This document shows, piece by piece, positions 22,649-31,053 of a stretch of DNA of 34,535 nt. Location of the stretch: the IMG/VR virus record IMGVR_UViG_3300044624_001336, positions 1 through 34,535 of that record; one strand, 5' to 3'. Position numbers and translations under genes: made by a program. Origin of the DNA: a virus. Positions within the stretch are counted from its first letter, which is position 1, and each line of letters starts with the position of its first letter. The notes beneath the pieces are model-generated. The model saw only the letters and a list, made by a program, of their open reading frames with translations. It was not told where the DNA came from and made no database searches.

Positions 22649-25600
22649 TTATACTGCCCTACTTGTAGCAATGTTACCGCTAGCAATTTCACCAGTGTTC
22701 TTAATACGTATTGGAATGTAGATGAATTCAATTGCCTTGACAGGTTCAATTGCGATATCAATGTACAATTCGTTGCGATCAATTCTGTCTGGAGTATTGT
22801 TTGATTCATCACACACTACTAGATAATCGTAAAGAGCACGCTTTGCAATCAAATCGTTACAGAAGCTATCTACTACACCTTTAATTTCATCTCTAGTAAT
22901 TTTATCGTTTGGTTCAAACAAGAATGGCTTAACAATCTTATCAAGTTGTGTTCTCATGTAAACAATCAAACGTGCTACGTTAATACGATCAAGTGCTGAG
23001 AAATTGCTTGAACGTGTCTTCTGACCGTCAGCAATAATACCGGACACCGGAGTAAATGTTAGAGGGTTAACGTTGTTCTCATAAAGAATATCACGTACAC
23101 CTTGACGTACACCAACACTTACAAACTCACCTTCACTGTTGAGGTAACCAAGTCTTGTTACGTTATCGAGAACACCACGGCGTGTACCTGCTGGAGCAAA
23201 CCAAGGATAAGCAGCTTGATCACTGCGTATAATCATACGCAATACTGCGAAGCTTGGAGGCATAGCAACCAAGTTACCTGCAAGATCTGCACCTAGTACG
23301 CTTGGATACCAAACGCCTAAATATGGATCTCTAGTTACTAAGCTGTTCTCAGTTTCAACACCTTCTAAGTTACTATTCTGCAACCAACGTGTAAGTGTAG
23401 TACCTTCTGTTGGAATACGGAATGGACTGTCACCTACTACGAATGCAGTTTGCTTACGATCATTGTTTAACTGAATCATATTTGGAATTAGCTCAGGATA
23501 TCCAGGAGCAGCCATTAAGTTAAACTCACGCATTTCTTCACGTATCTCTGTATTTGTGTCAATTGCGCTACGCATTGCTTGTACAATTACATTACGTTGA
23601 GCCTTACGGCCAAAGTAAGCATGACCATTTTCTCTGCTGCCGCTAATGCTTACCCATTGGTTAGTTTCTGTTGGAAGAACTTCGCCAGGGAATGAATCAG
23701 CGTTATAGTAGTTACGACGGAATTCTTTAACGTTAAAGCTTGAACGTCGTGTGTTGAATAACAACATGCCGCGTGGATAAAGCAATGGATCTGGAGCATC
23801 GAGATCCAAATAGTTATTTGTTAAGAGTTCCTTAATTTCAGGAACTACATCATTAACTACGTCACTTGTTGAATCGCCCATAAATCTTGCATCAGCAAAA
23901 AGAATACCGTTTTCTGTAGTTTGATCAGTGTTGTCAATTTCTACCCACTTCTGTTCGCCGTTAACAATGCTCCAACGATAAAGTCTTGGATAAACTTCTA
24001 AATCGTCAGTGTTAATCCAAATGTCACCGTATTCTAAGTTTGATCCGTCGCTCTGTGCAGTTGGCTCTGTTACTGAGAATATTGGTCCTACAGCGTTGGT
24101 GTTAGTTAAGTTAAATCCGCGAGCATCAATTGATACGTTACGGTAACCTTTCCAAGTTGATCCGTCATGTATCATGATGTCAGCTTCACCAACTTCACCC
24201 CAATACCACTTTGTCTTGTCTGCTGGATCACGACCAGGCGCAGTTGTACTAGCAGTATATTCTTCTGCTATCCAGTTGCTAACAATAATTGCAGCAGTTT
24301 GTTCTTGGAAAATTAAGGAACCTTCGCTAGTTACGTTATCAGCAGCACGACAGAAATCAGTTGTTTCAGTAATACCAACATCATCAAGTGGTGTGCCAGT
24401 TACGTTTGCAAGAACAAGTACGCCGCCAGCTGTGTGTATAAGTGATACACTACCGTCTGGATTGACTTGTGCGCTTACGTAATCAAGACCAGCAGCAAGA
24501 ACATCTTCAACAAAATCTTCTGCTGTTTCGCCTGTCATTTCAATAGTTGTTGAAGCTGTTAAGTTTTCGCTGTTTGGAACACTATAAGAAATTCCTAATT
24601 CATCACCAATTGTAACACTTGGATTTGTTTCATCGCCTGTTACGATAGTAACGCCGTTTCTTGCACGAACGAATAACTTGTATGTTACATAATTTTGACC
24701 TGTTACATCGTACTGTACATAAACAGTTCCAACTGGAATACCTGAACCGCCACGTAGTGGATCAAAGTACTTGTTAGCAGCCCAATCACTTGCTTCTAAC
24801 TGAACTGGGAGTAATTGCCAAGTTTCAGTAAGTGCGTTATAACGCTTAACAGCAATACTTGTTCCAAAGTTTGGAGCAGTAGTCTTAACCCAAACAGAAC
24901 CTGCTGGGCGCGGAGTTGTATCGTTTGCCTTCCATTGCGGAACATTAGTATGCTTGCTCATCTGTACTGTTGGCACAGCATAACTACCTGCTGTGATACC
25001 TAGTGCAACTAAGCTTTCCCCGGCATCGTCAGCTATTTCAACAATGCCGTCAACTGTGCTACCATCGCTTGAAGCATCGCTTGTAGCAAAGATATAAAGC
25101 TTACCAGCAATCTTCTGAGCGCGGATACCTGTAATAGCAGCACCGTTAATGTCGTCGACTAAATCATCAACTGTGTCACCTGTTAGTGTAACAATTGTAC
25201 CGTTAATGCTAATTGTATCAGCAATTTGCAAATCAGTTGGACTAGCTTCTGTGCCGGCAACTGTTGGAATTAAATCTCTCCAATCGTCGCTACCTACAAG
25301 TGCCCATACTAGTGTACCACTTGCATCTTTACCTTTGTAAAATAGTGGGTTTGCATCGTTAGTAGTTACAATTGCATAGTCACCAATGTTACCAATTGTA
25401 TTTTTTGGAGCACCGCCACTTAGATCGTCTGTGTTTGTGATTACAATTGGAACTACAGTATCAAAATATTGTTCTGTAGCGTCCCACTGGAATATACCCC
25501 AACGAGTTGGAGTTAAGTCTAACCAGTAAGTTAGATCTGCGGGAGCAGCAAGCGGTCTATCACCTAGACTTGCTAGTTCTGCTAAATCAACATCTGCACG

Positions 25601-25927
25601 AATTACATAACAACGACTTGTTACCCCAAGCAAACTATACGCAGATAAAAGTCCATATTCATTTAGTTCGTAACCATGAATTGGAACATTGTTAGTGTTA
25701 TTATAAAATAATGGGCTACCAAAGAATGATAAAACATCTCTCTGACTTGTTAGTACATAGAGTTGATTTGCATTTTCTGGAGCAGTTGCTTCAGCAATAC
25801 TGCCACTTGGGCTTTGCTTATTTTGGGCTGTTGCAACAAACAATAGGGGAATTGTGCCTACTGCTGTTGGTGCATATTGACTTTCGTCAATTACTTGGAT
25901 TTCTACGCCTGGAGAAACTAATGCCAT
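22649..25927 (-). CDS. 18: Tail sheath protein gp18, enlarged and modular
   Basis: A 1092-aa protein against 659 aa in T4. The ends are sheath-like: MALVSPGVEIQVIDES at the start and a C-terminal domain with DILYENNVNPLTFTPVSGI, RINVARLIVYMRTQLDKIVKPFLFEPND and VRIKNTGEIASG. Extra size lies between about 140 and 690. Two copies of a module (235-313 and 438-520; I-x-G-x-TV-DDLV-DI to LGIT) alternate with short strand modules of the type GD-W-x-NT-W (GDYAIV, GSVWVK, GDIWINT). These are likely surface decorations on the contractile sheath. The ATG at 25927 has AAGGA upstream. A GCTAAATA variant late promoter is at 25955-25962. Confidence 0.95.
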   Translation of the reverse strand: MALVSPGVEIQVIDESQYAPTAVGTIPLLFVATAQNKQSPSGSIAEATAPENANQLYVLTSQRDVLSFFGSPLFYNNTNNVPIHGYELNEYGLLSAYSLLGVTSRCYVIRADVDLAELASLGDRPLAAPADLTYWLDLTPTRWGIFQWDATEQYFDTVVPIVITNTDDLSGGAPKNTIGNIGDYAIVTTNDANPLFYKGKDASGTLVWALVGSDDWRDLIPTVAGTEASPTDLQIADTISINGTIVTLTGDTVDDLVDDINGAAITGIRAQKIAGKLYIFATSDASSDGSTVDGIVEIADDAGESLVALGITAGSYAVPTVQMSKHTNVPQWKANDTTPRPAGSVWVKTTAPNFGTSIAVKRYNALTETWQLLPVQLEASDWAANKYFDPLRGGSGIPVGTVYVQYDVTGQNYVTYKLFVRARNGVTIVTGDETNPSVTIGDELGISYSVPNSENLTASTTIEMTGETAEDFVEDVLAAGLDYVSAQVNPDGSVSLIHTAGGVLVLANVTGTPLDDVGITETTDFCRAADNVTSEGSLIFQEQTAAIIVSNWIAEEYTASTTAPGRDPADKTKWYWGEVGEADIMIHDGSTWKGYRNVSIDARGFNLTNTNAVGPIFSVTEPTAQSDGSNLEYGDIWINTDDLEVYPRLYRWSIVNGEQKWVEIDNTDQTTENGILFADARFMGDSTSDVVNDVVPEIKELLTNNYLDLDAPDPLLYPRGMLLFNTRRSSFNVKEFRRNYYNADSFPGEVLPTETNQWVSISGSRENGHAYFGRKAQRNVIVQAMRSAIDTNTEIREEMREFNLMAAPGYPELIPNMIQLNNDRKQTAFVVGDSPFRIPTEGTTLTRWLQNSNLEGVETENSLVTRDPYLGVWYPSVLGADLAGNLVAMPPSFAVLRMIIRSDQAAYPWFAPAGTRRGVLDNVTRLGYLNSEGEFVSVGVRQGVRDILYENNVNPLTFTPVSGIIADGQKTRSSNFSALDRINVARLIVYMRTQLDKIVKPFLFEPNDKITRDEIKGVVDSFCNDLIAKRALYDYLVVCDESNNTPDRIDRNELYIDIAIEPVKAIEFIYIPIRIKNTGEIASGNIATSRAV
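24368..25225 (-). repeat. Two copies of a decoration module inside gp18
   Basis: The segments coding residues 235-313 (24989-25225) and 438-520 (24368-24616) encode the same pattern: I-x-I/E-x-G-x-T, then D-L/F-V-D/E-D-I/V, a strand with A-Q, a hairpin with G-x-L/V-x-I/L and an ending LGIT or VGIT. They are diverged at the DNA level, so this is an old duplication. Confidence 0.55.
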
Positions 25928-25954
25928 TGGTCGGTGTTCCTTCTTTACTAAGGA

Positions 25955-25962
25955 TATTTAGC
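25955..25962 (-). promoter_or_regulatory. Variant late promoter GCTAAATA for gp18
   Basis: Same octamer as at 18883-18890. It lies 27 bases before the gp18 ATG, with the AAGGA ribosome site in the leader. No exact NATAAATA is nearby although gp18 is a major late gene, which supports the variant as functional. Confidence 0.45.
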
Positions 25963-26027
25963 ACCTAAATGGAAAAAACACCTGATAATTGCGAACCTTT
26001 AAGAACCTTTAATCTTAAATAGTATTA

Positions 26028-26372
26028 ATGCGACCAAAGTGTAACAAATGTAAGAAGAAACCAGCAGCCGTAAACTACATTCGCAATGATAAAGTTCATT
26101 ATCGTAAGCTATGCCGTATATGCATTATTGAAAATAAAAAACAAAAAGAATTGCCAACACAACTATTATCAAAAAGCGGCTATATTAAAAAGAAAAACTG
26201 CGATAGATGCAACTTTATTAGTAAGCATCATTCGCAGTTAAAAATAGTTTATTTAGATGGCAATAAGTTAAATGTTAGTCGCAGCAATCTGCGTACATAT
26301 TGTTTAAATTGTTTGGCAGAAATATCTGCCATGCCACAAAATAAAAAGTCTGATTTAGTTCCCGATTACTGA
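26028..26372 (+). CDS. Zinc-binding, HNH/treble-clef-like protein
   Basis: A 114-aa protein with four Cys pairs: C5/C8, C29/C32, C58/C61 and C92/C95. Between the last two pairs, VYLDGNKLNVSRSNLRTYCLNC looks like the DGN-N-NL-C-x-x-C part of HNH-type nuclease folds, though the catalytic His position is not clear (H67/H68 are candidates). I recall similar proteins in marine T4-like phages near structural genes. It could be a small endonuclease or a nucleic-acid-binding protein. It lies on the strand opposite gp18 and its stop overlaps that of the convergent dNMP kinase by 18 bp. No Shine-Dalgarno is visible. Confidence 0.7.
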   Translation: MRPKCNKCKKKPAAVNYIRNDKVHYRKLCRICIIENKKQKELPTQLLSKSGYIKKKNCDRCNFISKHHSQLKIVYLDGNKLNVSRSNLRTYCLNCLAEISAMPQNKKSDLVPDY

Positions 26373-26993
26373 GTCTACACTATGTTTTAAGCGTTCAACT
26401 GTAGTATTGTTTTGAAATACTGCATCAAATTCTGTTCCTACCCAACTGTACTCACTTGCATGTACACTAGGCCATTTACTTGCCATATATCCATCAGGCC
26501 ATGCACCAGCTACATTTTTATTTTTGTATTGCCAATCTTTAAAATCTTCATACCACTCTGGTACAGGCCCGCGCTGCACATTCCATATAACGCCGCCCAT
26601 TTCTTTAATAGCTTTTATTTCATTTGGGAATCGAGTATCAGGAATAACAACATTTTGTTTTCCTTCAATACGTTTCATACCTGCAAGCACCCAGATGTCT
26701 TGATGAAGCGTGTTACGCATTACTTCAGTACCAATAAATTGTAAAACCCAGCGTGGGCTTACAAGATCGTATTTGTTTAGTTTTTTATCCCACCAAGGAT
26801 CAACTTGTTCACGCTTTTCGCGCTGCTCGATCGTAACACCTTCGAGCATATCTCTGTCCCATCCAAACAGTGTAGCAGTGATATCTTTTAGCGGAGTTGC
26901 CCAGCTATAACGTTCATAACCGTATTTTTCAACAAGATGACCGGCGATAGTATCCTTGCCAGATCCAATTAAACCTGTAATTCCAATGATCAT
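26355..26993 (-). CDS. 1: Deoxynucleoside monophosphate kinase (gp1-like)
   Basis: A 212-aa P-loop kinase. GLIGSGKDT (7-15) is the phosphate-binding loop. YSWATPLKDITATLFGWDR, PRWVLQFIGTEVMR and VVIPDTRFPNEIKAIKEMGG are typical of the T4 gene 1 dNMP kinase family. It phosphorylates dNMPs to dNDPs, including modified hydroxymethyl-dCMP in T4. A modified-base substrate is possible here but not shown. It lies between gp13 and gp18, in an intergenic position among late genes. Confidence 0.92.
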   Translation of the reverse strand: MIIGITGLIGSGKDTIAGHLVEKYGYERYSWATPLKDITATLFGWDRDMLEGVTIEQREKREQVDPWWDKKLNKYDLVSPRWVLQFIGTEVMRNTLHQDIWVLAGMKRIEGKQNVVIPDTRFPNEIKAIKEMGGVIWNVQRGPVPEWYEDFKDWQYKNKNVAGAWPDGYMASKWPSVHASEYSWVGTEFDAVFQNNTTVERLKHSVDSVIGN

Positions 26994-27020
26994 TTTTGTA
27001 TTTTAATAAATTACTTGTTA

Positions 27021-27776
27021 TTAGCCAATAATAAAACCAAGAGGTTCACCACCATCTACATAATTCTTTAAGTCTTCTTCGAGCTTTTCAAGCATAGCTT
27101 GTGCTTCTTGTTTTAAGCTTGATCCGTTTAGTGTAGTGCCACCTTGAGGACCAGCAATTGTGCCAAACTTTTCGTAAGCCTGTCCTAACATCATTTTACA
27201 AGTTGCTAAAGTAAAATCTTTAATCCATGGATAAGCCATGTAGTCCGATAGTAGTGTTACATCAGGTTTATAATTGTAAGTGTGTAGCATAACAGTTTCG
27301 TCGCTGTTACGTGGACGACGGAATATGTGTAGTTCTCTATTAACTTTATTAAACTTAAAATTAATATAACCACCAAACATTCTCATGCTTAGTTCTTGAA
27401 ACTGACTAAACAATTCATAATTTAAATATCCGCCAACACGACCTGATTGCAGCAAATATAGATTTAAGAATCCTGCTTCAAAAGGTTCAAATTGGGTTGC
27501 ACCAGTTGATGTAGTTGAGCCAATACTACGACGATAAACTTGCTTTACACTAATAACTTCTGATGGCAAAGTATAGGTATCAGTATCAATAAGAAGTGGA
27601 AGAAAAGCAAAACTTTCTTCCACACTGTTTGCACTGCGCTGCCTGTATTTTAGTAGAGCTTGTTTTAGAGCGGTTTCATAATGAGCCGGATCTAATTCTA
27701 CGTCTACCATACCGTCAGCTAAGGAAAAACGTACATAATCAAATGTTTCTTGCTTTAATTCTGGAAGTGTTGCCAT
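27021..27776 (-). CDS. 13: Neck protein gp13
   Basis: A 251-aa protein matching T4 gp13 (309 aa) in overall pattern: an N-terminal helix pair with VELDPAHYETALKQALLKYRQR, a core with YTLPSEVISVKQVYR, WIKDFTLATCKMMLGQAYEKFG, SSLKQEAQAMLEKLEEDL, and the end GGEPLGFIIG, which parallels the T4 ending LDPPFGILVG. It forms part of the head-tail connector collar. The ATG has no Shine-Dalgarno; a TATAAATA late promoter ends exactly 5 bases before it. Unlike T4, its partners gp14 and gp15 are on the other strand 2 kb away. Confidence 0.85.
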   Translation of the reverse strand: MATLPELKQETFDYVRFSLADGMVDVELDPAHYETALKQALLKYRQRSANSVEESFAFLPLLIDTDTYTLPSEVISVKQVYRRSIGSTTSTGATQFEPFEAGFLNLYLLQSGRVGGYLNYELFSQFQELSMRMFGGYINFKFNKVNRELHIFRRPRNSDETVMLHTYNYKPDVTLLSDYMAYPWIKDFTLATCKMMLGQAYEKFGTIAGPQGGTTLNGSSLKQEAQAMLEKLEEDLKNYVDGGEPLGFIIG

Positions 27777-27781
27777 ACTAT

Positions 27782-27789
27782 TATTTATA
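27782..27789 (-). promoter_or_regulatory. Late promoter TATAAATA for gp13, leaderless geometry
   Basis: Exact TATAAATA on the minus strand, overlapping the stop codon of the upstream membrane-protein gene. Only 5 bases separate it from the gp13 ATG at 27776, so the predicted first transcribed base is the A of ATG. Confidence 0.7.
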
Positions 27790-28060
27790 GTTTGGCAATG
27801 TTTCTACCAATGATATAACCGCCAATACCGGCAACGATAACTCCAGTTGGACTGTTTGGAAAAAGCGATCCAACTGCTACCAGCATGACTATTACTAAAT
27901 CAGTAGCTATCCAACTAGCAAATCCTGAATCATATCCTGGGTAAAAAACCCAGATAACTGTTGCAATTATATAAGTTGCTACTAGTCCTCTAAATCCTGA
28001 TTTAGCAATAATAATTACATGCGCTAAAAGGATTAATCCTAGAATAATCAAACCAGTCAT
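27785..28060 (-). CDS. Small membrane protein
   Basis: A 91-aa, very hydrophobic protein with about four predicted membrane segments (roughly 3-20, 25-42, 49-66 and 71-87), short loops and a Lys at the end. The strong ribosome site AGGAG precedes the ATG. Small multi-span proteins in phages are often holins or superinfection-exclusion factors, but no motif decides between these. No lysin gene is seen next to it. It lies between a basic 398-aa protein and gp13. Confidence 0.7.
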   Translation of the reverse strand: MTGLIILGLILLAHVIIIAKSGFRGLVATYIIATVIWVFYPGYDSGFASWIATDLVIVMLVAVGSLFPNSPTGVIVAGIGGYIIGRNIAKL

Positions 28061-28078
28061 TTTGGTAACTCCTAGAAC

Positions 28079-29275
28079 TTACTTGTCCGCTCGAACAATA
28101 ATAGTTTGATCATTGGTACGACCGTTGAGCTTTACCTCAGTTGCTTTGATCTTGTCTAGGAAGGTGCGAAGCTGAACTTTGCCACTGTCCATAAACTCCT
28201 TGAGCTGTTCTTTAGGCTTGCGAAGAGTTTTAGCAACACTGAGCTTAGGATCCCAACCAAGAATAGTGCTGCCCTTAACAGTCATGCTCTTGTCTTGCTC
28301 ACTTGCAACATAACGTCCAAGCTTACGGGTCTTGGTGTTATACACCCAAACAACTGTTGCGTTAACAATTTCTTTTGGATGAACGCTAGTTACACCAACA
28401 TCAGGCGCATCTTTTTGATACTTCATTTTACGTGCAAGCTTCTCAGGCGGCTGAGCCTTACGCATACGTGGTTTACGTGCAGCAACCTTTACACGCTTGT
28501 AGCCATCAAGATCAGTAATAACATCGTTATACCACTTGATCCAAACGTCAACGTCTTTCTTCTTAAGATGTGCAAATCCTTCCTTAAGCTGTGCGTCCTT
28601 GCCTTCTTTAACTTCCATCATAAACGCAAGACGTTCTGCATAAAAGTCAATCATAGCAGGAATAATCTGCTGCGGAATATTCTTCTGACGCAGCCAAGTC
28701 ATGATGTTAACGTTTGGCATTTTACGGGTACGGATAAAATCGTCTTCGATGCACTCCAAATCGCCAATTGTTTCTTCTCGGATTTCCTGCAAGCGGTCTT
28801 GAATATTAATGACCTTCTTTGGCTCTTCTTTAGGAGCTTCCGGATCAGCTTCTCCTGCACCAATTTCAAGTGCCTTTGCAACTTGCTTATCAGCCCATGC
28901 CTTACTGCCTTCAGGCCACTTTGCACCATCTAAGATCATCTTACAAATAGCACCAAGGTGAGGACTGATAAGACTGTCCTTGACCTTGCTAAAATCTTTG
29001 TGCTGCTTTTTTGTCCAATCCTTGCCGTAGAGTTCGACAACAAAAGGACGAAGCTCCTTGGCATCGTGATGATAGTAATAAAAGTATTTGCCAGACTGCC
29101 AACGCCTAACAAGCTGCTCTGGTGTTAGCTTATCAACATCATGCCACTCAGGCATTGGACCAGTAGCCTTAATATCCATTTCACTGTACTTGCCCTTCAA
29201 GCGCCTTGCTTTTGGACGAGATGCAGCCTGTGCAGCAATCTTGTCAGTTTTGGTAGCTTTTGCAGCTTTAGCCAT
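28079..29275 (-). CDS. Basic protein of unknown function (398 aa)
   Basis: The N-terminus is Ala/Lys-rich and basic (MAKAAKATKTDKIAAQAASR). The body has KLTPEQLVRRWQSGKYFYYYHHDAKELRPFVVELYGKDW, a charged helical middle and a basic segment (KVAARKPRMRKAQPPEKLARKMKYQ), then KEIVNATVVWVYNTKTRKLGRYVA and QTIIVRADK at the end. I do not recognise a known domain, though relatives occur in marine T4-like phages. The basic segments suggest nucleic-acid binding. The gene is richer in G and C than its neighbours, which may reflect high expression. It starts in an overlap with the 40-aa gene. Confidence 0.75.
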   Translation of the reverse strand: MAKAAKATKTDKIAAQAASRPKARRLKGKYSEMDIKATGPMPEWHDVDKLTPEQLVRRWQSGKYFYYYHHDAKELRPFVVELYGKDWTKKQHKDFSKVKDSLISPHLGAICKMILDGAKWPEGSKAWADKQVAKALEIGAGEADPEAPKEEPKKVINIQDRLQEIREETIGDLECIEDDFIRTRKMPNVNIMTWLRQKNIPQQIIPAMIDFYAERLAFMMEVKEGKDAQLKEGFAHLKKKDVDVWIKWYNDVITDLDGYKRVKVAARKPRMRKAQPPEKLARKMKYQKDAPDVGVTSVHPKEIVNATVVWVYNTKTRKLGRYVASEQDKSMTVKGSTILGWDPKLSVAKTLRKPKEQLKEFMDSGKVQLRTFLDKIKATEVKLNGRTNDQTIIVRADK

Positions 29276-29390
29276 TATTAGATTCCTTGTGTTTTTGCTT
29301 ACGAGTGTAGGCTTTACGGTTACGGACTACCTGTTTACGAAACTTAGATGTCCACAATGCCTTAGCAATATGATTACGCGGCGTTGCCAT
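29268..29390 (-). CDS. Small basic protein, 40 aa
   Basis: From ATG 29390 to TAA 29268; begins MATPRNHIAKALWTSKF and is followed by a Lys/Arg-rich part (RKQVVRNRKAYTRKQKHKE). AGAGG lies 7 bases before the ATG. Its last codons overlap the start of the 398-aa gene (ATGGCTAA), so the two are coupled. I recall small proteins starting M-(A)-PRN-IAKAL in marine T4-like phages, without function. It is the first gene with a ribosome site behind the promoter at 29524-29551. Confidence 0.75.
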   Translation of the reverse strand: MATPRNHIAKALWTSKFRKQVVRNRKAYTRKQKHKESNNG

Positions 29391-29517
29391 TTTTAACCTC
29401 TTGATATGCTATATAAAAGCAATTTATCCCAATTAAAGCAAATACATAGCTAACCCCAAGACCCGTAATAAAAGAACCCGTAGTAAGTATTAGCAATGTA
29501 TTTGTCACTGTTTTCAT
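29374..29517 (-). CDS. Small membrane ORF, 47 aa
   Basis: An open frame from ATG 29517 to TAA 29374, with one or two hydrophobic segments (TLLILTTGSFITGLGVSYVFALIGINCFYIAY). It overlaps the 40-aa gene by 17 bases. There is no Shine-Dalgarno, and a promoter at 29524-29551 would start transcription exactly at its ATG, so it would have to be translated leaderless. It may be real, but the evidence is its position and hydrophobic composition only. Confidence 0.45.
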   Translation of the reverse strand: MKTVTNTLLILTTGSFITGLGVSYVFALIGINCFYIAYQEVKNGNAA

Positions 29518-29523
29518 ATTGCT

Positions 29524-29551
29524 ATATTAGCACAAAACCAGTTTGGGTCAA
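29524..29551 (-). promoter_or_regulatory. Sigma70-type promoter with extended -10
   Basis: On the minus strand TTGACC (29551-29546), a 16-base spacer and TAATAT (29529-29524) preceded by TGC, an extended -10. The predicted start of transcription is at 29517. It would drive the 47-aa, 40-aa and 398-aa genes and perhaps the membrane protein and gp13 behind them. It resembles an early promoter read by unmodified host polymerase. Confidence 0.65.
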
Positions 29552-29808
29552 CCGTTATTTTTTCTGTACATTTTCAATGACTTAGCGATAAGATGAGAAT
29601 ATGTTAATAAAAACATAGACTTAGCACTATCAGTCCAAAAGTCAATTTCAACAGGATTTCCAAAATATGACTGACGCCACGTCCAACCATGTTCTCGCTT
29701 TAAACGCCAAGAAAGAGAGCCCGATACTCCATTCTTTTCAATGATATCTTGTCGTACTTTTTCCCAGTCTTCAAATAAGAGTTTTATTGGGGTAAATGCG
29801 TTTAACAT
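29548..29808 (-). CDS. Hypothetical protein, 86 aa
   Basis: An 86-aa protein beginning MLNAFTPIKLLFEDWEKVRQD, with a Trp/Arg-rich middle (SLSWRLKREHGWTWRQSYFGNP) and a hydrophobic C-terminal helix. No family recognised. Its stop overlaps the -35 box of the downstream sigma70-type promoter, so the next transcript starts where this gene ends. It is divergent from gp14; no clear promoter or Shine-Dalgarno was found for it. Confidence 0.55.
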   Translation of the reverse strand: MLNAFTPIKLLFEDWEKVRQDIIEKNGVSGSLSWRLKREHGWTWRQSYFGNPVEIDFWTDSAKSMFLLTYSHLIAKSLKMYRKNNG

Positions 29809-29844
29809 GCTTTCATGTTACTAGATTATTAGTATGCGTCAACC

Positions 29845-29852
29845 TATAAATA
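29845..29852 (+). promoter_or_regulatory. Late promoter TATAAATA for gp14 and gp15
   Basis: Exact TATAAATA on the plus strand, 22 bases before the GTG start of gp14. The predicted leader is about 17 bases and contains AAAGGA. Confidence 0.75.
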
Positions 29853-29874
29853 TATAGAATAAAGGAATGTAGCA

Positions 29875-31053
29875 GTGCCAAGACTAAGTTTATGGAAAGA
29901 GGGAGCGCATACAAACGATTATCGTTTTTTTGATGGTCGTATTCGCGAACAATTTACTGTTGGTGGAACCACTATTAATATACACAAATATATTGGCCCA
30001 AAAGAATCAGAAACTTCTGGCACAGATGCAACTAAGCCCAATTATAATATTTGGAATGAATTAACTATTGAAGATTTGCTTTGGGGTGAAAACACTAATC
30101 GTAACTACGAGGATGATATCTATCCCTTACGTGGAATTTATACCTTAAGTGATATAGACTTTGACCTTAGTCAATTTGGATTATTTTTACAAAACGATAC
30201 ACTGTTTATAACATTCCACTTAAACGACATGATTGAACGTATTGGTCGTAAAATTATGTCTGGTGATGTGTTAGAAATAATGCATCAAAGAGATTATAAT
30301 CCAATGGATTTAGCTAATCCAACATATCTTAGAAAATTTTATGTTGTTCAAGATGCATCAAGAGCAAGTGAAGGCTACAGTCCAACTTGGTGGCCGCATC
30401 TTTGGCGTGTTAAAGCAACACCAATGCCTGCAGGACAAGAATACGAAGATATTCTTAATCCTGATACCGACGGTGATGGAATTGGGGATACTCCAGGCGG
30501 TGGCCCAGCTACAACATACGATAAAGAAATTCTAATTAATGATGCAATTGTTGATCAAGCATTAAATGAAGTTCCAAAATCTGGTTACGACACTGACAAG
30601 TATTATACTGTACCAACTAACCCCGATGGCAGTTCTCGAGGTGATTGGTTTGTTACTGCTGATGCAGTGAATGTATTTGCAGACAATACTAACTACACTG
30701 TAGATTTTGAAGCATTAAGTCCAACTAAATCAGGCTACACAGGTTGGTTGCTAGGTGACGGTCTTGCACCAAATGGCTTTCCTGTTACTGCTTCTACAAT
30801 ATTTCCTAACAATGCAGCAGAAGGACAATTTGTATTGCGTACAGATTATTTCCCAAATCGTTTATTTAGATTTAATGGCCGCAAATGGGTTAAAGTTGAA
30901 GACAGTGTTCGAACACCACAAATACCAGATATTTCTAAAAATCAAAAGAGTTCGTTTGTTAACAATACAGCAAGCACAAGACTTAGTGACGGAACTGTTT
31001 TAGAACAGCGTCAAACATTGAGCCAAGCACTAGCACCAAAGGCAGATAATTAA
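29875..31053 (+). CDS. 14: Neck protein gp14, with an insertion
   Basis: A 392-aa protein (T4: 256). The start is GTG with AAAGGA 8 bases upstream. The gp14 core is clear: LSLWKEGAHTNDYRFFDGRIREQF, YPLRGIYTLSDIDFDLSQFGLFL, IERIGRKIMSGDVLEI and RKFYVVQDASRASEGYSPTW-PHLWRVK. After about 190 an extra region begins with N-PDTDGDGIGD (198-205 core), a calcium-loop pattern like thrombospondin type 3, and later EGQFVLRTDYFPNRLFRFNG-KWVKVED, a strand module similar to those in gp18. gp14 is part of the connector between head and tail. gp15 follows in a TAATG overlap. Confidence 0.93.
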   Translation: MPRLSLWKEGAHTNDYRFFDGRIREQFTVGGTTINIHKYIGPKESETSGTDATKPNYNIWNELTIEDLLWGENTNRNYEDDIYPLRGIYTLSDIDFDLSQFGLFLQNDTLFITFHLNDMIERIGRKIMSGDVLEIMHQRDYNPMDLANPTYLRKFYVVQDASRASEGYSPTWWPHLWRVKATPMPAGQEYEDILNPDTDGDGIGDTPGGGPATTYDKEILINDAIVDQALNEVPKSGYDTDKYYTVPTNPDGSSRGDWFVTADAVNVFADNTNYTVDFEALSPTKSGYTGWLLGDGLAPNGFPVTASTIFPNNAAEGQFVLRTDYFPNRLFRFNGRKWVKVEDSVRTPQIPDISKNQKSSFVNNTASTRLSDGTVLEQRQTLSQALAPKADN

